From positions 1-17,923 of the forward strand of contig WGAU01000067.1 of the NCBI GenBank assembly GCA_015494645.1: 17,923 nt of DNA. The letters are read 5' to 3'. A program made the translations under genes and the position numbers. The notes under the pieces were generated by a model. The model was not told where the DNA came from, made no database searches, and worked only from the letters and a program-made list of their open reading frames with translations. Positions 14,458 to 17,923 of this stretch are shown here, piece by piece. The stretch is from Aquificota bacterium. GTDB taxonomy: Bacteria; Thermosulfidibacterota; Thermosulfidibacteria; Thermosulfidibacterales; Thermosulfidibacteraceae. Positions within the stretch are counted from its first letter, which is position 1. Every line of letters begins with the position of its first letter.

Positions 14458-15765
14458 TTAAATAACGCCTTCCTTCCTCAACCTTTCAAGGTAGGTCTGA
14501 TCGTACCCAAGCATCTGTCGGTATATAAACTCGTTATCTGCCCCAACAGGCCTGCACAGCCATTTGAGACGCGGAGGAGTTCCGCTCATCTTGGCAGGAA
14601 GCCCTTGAACAAGAAGCTCTCCGTAATGCTTATCCTTAACCTTTATCAACGCCTTTCTCTCATACCAGTGATCAAACTCCAAAGTCTCCTTAGGCTTAAG
14701 CACCTCCCCAGCTACTGTAACTCCAGGGCCCTTGTAATTCTGCCAGATTTTCTGAATCTCCTCACGGGTGTGCTGCTTGGTAAACTTTTCTATTTCCTGA
14801 GTCATGGGTATGAAGTTTTTGGGATTTGTCCTGTCCTTCAGAGAAGGATACTTTTCCACAAGATCGGGTCTGCCTATTATATCGCAAAGTGCCTTCCAAT
14901 TGGGATCGGCATAACCAGCGATAAAAACCATACCGTCCTTCGCCTGAAAGTAGTTGTACGCGTAAGCTGCCGGCTCAAAGTTAGCCACTCTGCCTATAAC
15001 TTTGCCTGTGAGATGGTAATAATGCAGGGCATAGTTGTTTAAAGCCATGAGCGCCTCGGCAGGGCTTATGTCAATGTGCTGCCCCTCCCCGCTGACTTCC
15101 CTGAACAAAAGCGCACCCATAACGGCAAGGGCCGCCATCGCTCCACCGGCGTAGTGAGCCATCCAGTTACCCATTTTAGTAGGAACTCGGGTGTGCTCCG
15201 GAAATTCATCGTAATCTTCAGGTATTCCTACCGTCCATGCAAAGCCGCTTCTTGCCTGATCTACCGTGTCGTAATCTAATGTATCGGGAGTTTGTTTTTC
15301 ATCCGCTAAATAGCCCTTCTCGCCGTAAGTTTTTATAGAACAAAGGACAAGACGAGGATTTATCCCTTTAAGCTTTTCCCATCCCAAATCAAGGGCATCT
15401 AACTTCCCGGTGGGAAAGGTCTCTACCACCACATCCACTTTAGCTACCAGCTCCTCAAAGATCTCCCTACCCTTGGAGTGCTCTATATTGAGGGTAATGT
15501 GATATTTGTTCCTCCCCTCAACCAAGTAAGCTATGGAAGAATCCCCCACCTTCAAACCGTAGGGAGCCATCTTTCTGGCTATATCCCCTTCAGGAGGCTC
15601 AATTCTCACCACAAAGGCACCCATCTCGGATAAAAGGGATGTGGTAAAAAGACCGGCAAAGCTCCCGTAACTCACATCAAGCACCAGTATATCACCGAGG
15701 GCTTCCGGCTTTTCCCTGTTCTTATCAAGATCCGTCAAACTTCTTGCAACCTCCTCCCAAGCCAT
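14458..15765 (-). CDS. Class III (CaiB/BaiF) CoA-transferase subunit lacking the catalytic Asp
   Basis: This 435-residue protein belongs to the CaiB/BaiF family, which swaps CoA between carboxylic acids. Family segments include ILVLDVSYGSFAGLFTTSLLSEMGAFVVRIEPP, then GRNKYHITLNIEHSKGREI, and FPTGKLDALDLGWEKL. The catalytic Asp is expected before the Gly-rich helix, but here the sequence is TKMGNWMAHYAGG, with Asn200 in its place; the codon is AAC. The subunit may therefore be structural or substrate-binding and depend on its neighbour for catalysis. The frame is open to an ATG at 15810, inside the previous gene. The ATG at 15765 has GGGAGG 5 bp ahead and leaves a 19-bp gap, so it is chosen. 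The substrate is unknown. Confidence 0.88.
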   Translation of the reverse strand: MAWEEVARSLTDLDKNREKPEALGDILVLDVSYGSFAGLFTTSLLSEMGAFVVRIEPPEGDIARKMAPYGLKVGDSSIAYLVEGRNKYHITLNIEHSKGREIFEELVAKVDVVVETFPTGKLDALDLGWEKLKGINPRLVLCSIKTYGEKGYLADEKQTPDTLDYDTVDQARSGFAWTVGIPEDYDEFPEHTRVPTKMGNWMAHYAGGAMAALAVMGALLFREVSGEGQHIDISPAEALMALNNYALHYYHLTGKVIGRVANFEPAAYAYNYFQAKDGMVFIAGYADPNWKALCDIIGRPDLVEKYPSLKDRTNPKNFIPMTQEIEKFTKQHTREEIQKIWQNYKGPGVTVAGEVLKPKETLEFDHWYERKALIKVKDKHYGELLVQGLPAKMSGTPPRLKWLCRPVGADNEFIYRQMLGYDQTYLERLRKEGVI

Positions 15766-15770
15766 GGCAT

Positions 15771-15776
15771 CCTCCC
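15771..15776 (-). promoter_or_regulatory. Ribosome binding site that sets the second CoA-transferase start
   Basis: GGGAGG on the minus strand lies 5 bp before the ATG at 15765. The longer frame from 15810 has no such site and would overlap the upstream gene by 26 bp. Confidence 0.7.
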
Positions 15777-15784
15777 AAAAGTCT

Positions 15785-17083
15785 CTAATAGAACAAACCC
15801 TTCTTGCCATCCCATCCCGGAGGCGGAGCGGTGGCAGGAAACTTCTCGTCCCACTTACCGATAACCTCTTCTCTGTAAAGCTCTTCTATCTCCTCCTCGC
15901 TGTAGCCAAGGATTCTTGCAAGAACATGCTCGTTGTCAAAGCCCACGGGTCTCATGGACCACTTAACCCTGCCCGGAGTCTTATCAAGATTGGCAAGGGG
16001 ATTGGGATAGGCAAGATCGTCCCACAGCGGATCCACAAACTTCCAGACAGCCTTTCTGGAATTGTAATGGGAATCCTCATAGATGTCCTTAGAAGACATA
16101 ACCCTTGAAGCGGCAAAACCGTATTCTCTGGCAAGCTTCTCTATCTCCTCAACGCTTTTTTCCGCTACCCAACTTTCTATCCGCTCGTAAATCTTTCGGG
16201 CATGCTTATACCTTTCTTCCAATGCCACATAGGATTTCATCTCTTCATCCTTCATGGCATCGCACAGCGCCAAATACTCCGATTCGGGAAAAGCACCTAT
16301 AGCTACAAATCCGTCCTTCGCTTTCGCTATAAGGGAAGGCACCACAGCCACATCCCTATTGCCAGTTCTCTCCCTGTTTTTCCCGGTAATACCCATGTAA
16401 ATCCACGTCCAGTCCATAGCGCGAATGAGAACCTCAGCCTGCGATAGATCTATAAACTGTCCCTTGCCGGTTTTCCTTCTGTAATAAAGTGCAACAAGAG
16501 TCAGATAAGCCGCCACCGTTCCAGAGAGAAAATCCCCTATCCATGCCTGAGACTTCAGTGGTATCGCCTCTGGAAAGCCGGTGATTTCCGCAAGTCCCGT
16601 TATCCCTTGAGCGTAGGCATCGTAGCTTGGTCTGTTGCTCAAAGAACCCCAGTTTCCAAAGCCCTGCATGCTCACATAAACCAGCCCTGGATTTATCTGG
16701 GAAAGCTGTCTATAACCTATACCCCATTGATCAAAGGTCCCCGGCTTAAAGTTCTCCATAAGGACATCGCTCACCGCAACAAGTTCCTCTAATATCTTCT
16801 TGCCCTTGGGATGCTTCAGATCCACCGCCAAAAAATACTTATTGGCATTAGCACACATCATCCCAGGAGAAAGTCCCCGAGGAAAAGAACCACCGGGGGA
16901 AACCCCTCTTATGAGCAGATCGCCGCTTCCCGGAAACTCTACGTGGATAACCTCTGCCCCAAGCAGACCAAGAAGCGTGGCTGCCCATGGACCGTATATG
17001 ATTCTGGTAACGCTGAGCACCCTTATACCTTTCAAGGCTTCCTGTTTTTTAGTGATCTCAAACAGCTTTAGATCAACCATCAT
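15785..17083 (-). CDS. Class III (CaiB/BaiF) CoA-transferase subunit with catalytic Asp
   Basis: This 432-residue CaiB/BaiF protein has the family start region GIRVLSVTRIIYGPWAATLLGLLGAEVIHVE. It also has NKYFLAVDLKHPKGKKIL (81-98) and NFKPGTFDQWGIGY (111-124). The key helix AWIGDFLSGTVAAY (180-193) carries Asp184, at the site where the family forms an acyl anhydride with its substrate. The C-terminal RPVGFDNEHVLARILGYSEEEIEELYREEVI is typical. It is only distantly similar to the next gene, which lacks this Asp, and both probably form one enzyme. GGAG lies 5 bp before the ATG. It follows a methyltransferase gene after 60 bp. The acid activated and the CoA donor cannot be told; benzylsuccinate, malate or other dicarboxylates are precedents for two-subunit enzymes. 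Confidence 0.92.
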   Translation of the reverse strand: MMVDLKLFEITKKQEALKGIRVLSVTRIIYGPWAATLLGLLGAEVIHVEFPGSGDLLIRGVSPGGSFPRGLSPGMMCANANKYFLAVDLKHPKGKKILEELVAVSDVLMENFKPGTFDQWGIGYRQLSQINPGLVYVSMQGFGNWGSLSNRPSYDAYAQGITGLAEITGFPEAIPLKSQAWIGDFLSGTVAAYLTLVALYYRRKTGKGQFIDLSQAEVLIRAMDWTWIYMGITGKNRERTGNRDVAVVPSLIAKAKDGFVAIGAFPESEYLALCDAMKDEEMKSYVALEERYKHARKIYERIESWVAEKSVEEIEKLAREYGFAASRVMSSKDIYEDSHYNSRKAVWKFVDPLWDDLAYPNPLANLDKTPGRVKWSMRPVGFDNEHVLARILGYSEEEIEELYREEVIGKWDEKFPATAPPPGWDGKKGLFY

Positions 17084-17123
17084 ACCTTCTCCGAAGAAGT
17101 TTTTAGAAGCTTACTGGAAAGGT

Positions 17124-17147
17124 ATTATAAAATAGCGTTAAAGTCAA
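17124..17147 (-). promoter_or_regulatory. Possible promoter for the CoA-transferase genes
   Basis: A perfect TATAAT (17129-17124) lies in an AT-rich 60-bp gap 41 bp before the CoA-transferase ATG. TTGACT (17147-17142) is upstream, but only 12 bp away, short of the usual 16-18. The -10 is good and the -35 assignment is doubtful. Confidence 0.4.
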
Positions 17148-17779
17148 GCGGAACAAAAAGGGTTTGCCTTAACGGCGCCAACCACAACAAACCCGCCTTG
17201 TCCCCAACCCTCTAAAGGTTCTTCAAAAGACTTTATATTTTCAGGATCGCAAAAGATGGTCTGCCAGACATCAACTGTTTTAAAACCGCATCTACCAAGA
17301 AGATTCTGTAAATCGTTCATACTCAAAAAGCTCGCAGATTCGTAAAATACACTTGCACTTTCCATATACTTCTTTCCGAGGAAACTGTCCCTGTCTATAA
17401 ATCCAATTATGAGCCTGCCAGAATCCTTAAGAACCCTTTTTGCCTCCATCAACGAGAGCACTTTGTCCTGAACAAAGCACAAAGAAAAGCAAAAGATTAC
17501 AGCATCAAAAAGGGCATTCCTGAAAGGAAGGTTTTCCGCAACTGCCTTACATACTCTTATTCCCCTTGACTTTGCCATTCTCAAGGCGTTGAAGGCAGGA
17601 TCCACACCAAAAGCCACATTTAGTCTTTCGGCAAACCGGCCGGTGCCCACCCCTACCTCAAGAAAAAGACCCTCCCATGATAACACCCTTGAAAGGGCTG
17701 CCACTTCCGATTCAAAAACAGCAGGGTACTTTTCGTACCAGGAGTCGTACCTATCGGCGAATTTGTCAAAAGGATTCAC
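17144..17779 (-). CDS. Class I SAM-dependent methyltransferase of unknown substrate
   Basis: This is a 211-residue single-domain methyltransferase of the Methyltransf_11/UbiE-like type. The N-terminal MNPFDKFADRYDSWYEKYP is typical of small-molecule methyltransferases. SAM motif I is LEVGVGTGRFAERL (40-53), the ribose-binding acid is Asp60 in GVDPAFNALRMAK, and AENLPFRNALFDAVIFCFSLCFV (81-103) covers motifs II and III. No accepting substrate can be read. The start is GTG, overlapping the kdsD stop in a GTGA arrangement, so translation is probably coupled to kdsD. Nothing in the window suggests a link to the CoA-transferases 60 bp further on. Confidence 0.85.
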   Translation of the reverse strand: MNPFDKFADRYDSWYEKYPAVFESEVAALSRVLSWEGLFLEVGVGTGRFAERLNVAFGVDPAFNALRMAKSRGIRVCKAVAENLPFRNALFDAVIFCFSLCFVQDKVLSLMEAKRVLKDSGRLIIGFIDRDSFLGKKYMESASVFYESASFLSMNDLQNLLGRCGFKTVDVWQTIFCDPENIKSFEEPLEGWGQGGFVVVGAVKANPFCSA

Positions 17780-17923
17780 ACTATTCCCGACTTGAGTATA
17801 TCGTGGAGGTGTATAACTCCCTCCACCTTCCCCTGAGTATCCACCACAACCAAAGAGGTGATTGAATACCTCTCCATCTCATTCAAAGCCCTAACTGCAA
17901 GGGCATCCCTCTCTATCACCTTA
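17776..17923 (-). CDS. kdsD: Arabinose-5-phosphate isomerase, C-terminal CBS end (partial)
   Basis: Only the last 48 codons are in the window; the gene enters from the right edge. The reading ends with SITSLVVVD, then GKVEGVIHLHDILKSGIV and a TGA. The strand-turn-helix with HLHDIL and the SG[IL]V end is the hallmark of the second CBS domain of KdsD/KpsF sugar isomerases. These make arabinose 5-phosphate for KDO in lipopolysaccharide. The isomerase (SIS) domain is out of view, so another CBS-domain protein cannot be fully ruled out. The stop overlaps the GTG start of the methyltransferase. Its presence points to a Gram-negative outer membrane. Confidence 0.8.
   Translation of the reverse strand, partial: KVIERDALAVRALNEMERYSITSLVVVDTQGKVEGVIHLHDILKSGIV

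Noticed and set aside
15766..15810. Longer N-terminus for the second CoA-transferase subunit
   Set aside because: The extra 15 residues overlap the upstream gene, lack a ribosome site and are not part of the family fold.

Overview
The window looks like a piece of chromosome from a Gram-negative, rod-shaped, probably thermophilic and anaerobic bacterium. Support comes from the tail of an arabinose-5-phosphate isomerase (KDO/LPS synthesis), a full mreBCD set, selenocysteine machinery, part of the cobalamin pathway, and Lys/Glu-rich proteins that favour AGA/AGG arginine codons. The gene content would suit a deep-branching sulfur- or hydrogen-metabolising thermophile, but the species cannot be fixed from this sequence and that guess is weak. 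Gene density is very high. Most neighbours overlap by 4 bp or sit 1-20 bp apart, and no gap exceeds 100 bp.

Region 1 (1-4120) is cofactor synthesis and rRNA modification. The 3' part of cobU on the plus strand converges on a minus-strand operon transcribed rlmI-like > ribE > cobT > cbiB. The last gene runs 59 bp into the end of cobU. Region 2 (4121-8453) is a plus-strand unit: a strong sigma70-type promoter, tRNA-Arg(CCG), mreB, mreC, mreD, a membrane-anchored family 2 glycosyltransferase and an LPG-synthase/flippase-like membrane protein. The promoter of the first operon appears to overlap this one head to head.

Region 3 (8467-12628) is a minus-strand selenium operon, selA > selB > a LysR-type regulator. 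An intrinsic terminator at 12661-12690 separates it from Region 4. Region 4 (12696-17923) is also on the minus strand. It runs kdsD (tail only) > SAM methyltransferase > two different class III (CaiB/BaiF) CoA-transferase subunits > 3-hydroxyacyl-CoA dehydrogenase > enoyl-CoA hydratase. A likely internal promoter lies ahead of the dehydrogenase.

The most interesting point is the tandem CoA-transferase pair. The upstream subunit keeps the expected catalytic Asp, while the downstream one has Asn at that position. This suggests a heteromeric enzyme with a single catalytic subunit, feeding a short beta-oxidation-type module. Other notable points are the tRNA-mreBCD linkage, the lipid-glycosyltransferase and flippase pair where PBP2/RodA is often found, and the selA-selB-LysR operon. 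Apart from the two genes cut by the window edges, no broken genes were seen, and there are no insertion sequences, CRISPR arrays or rRNA genes.
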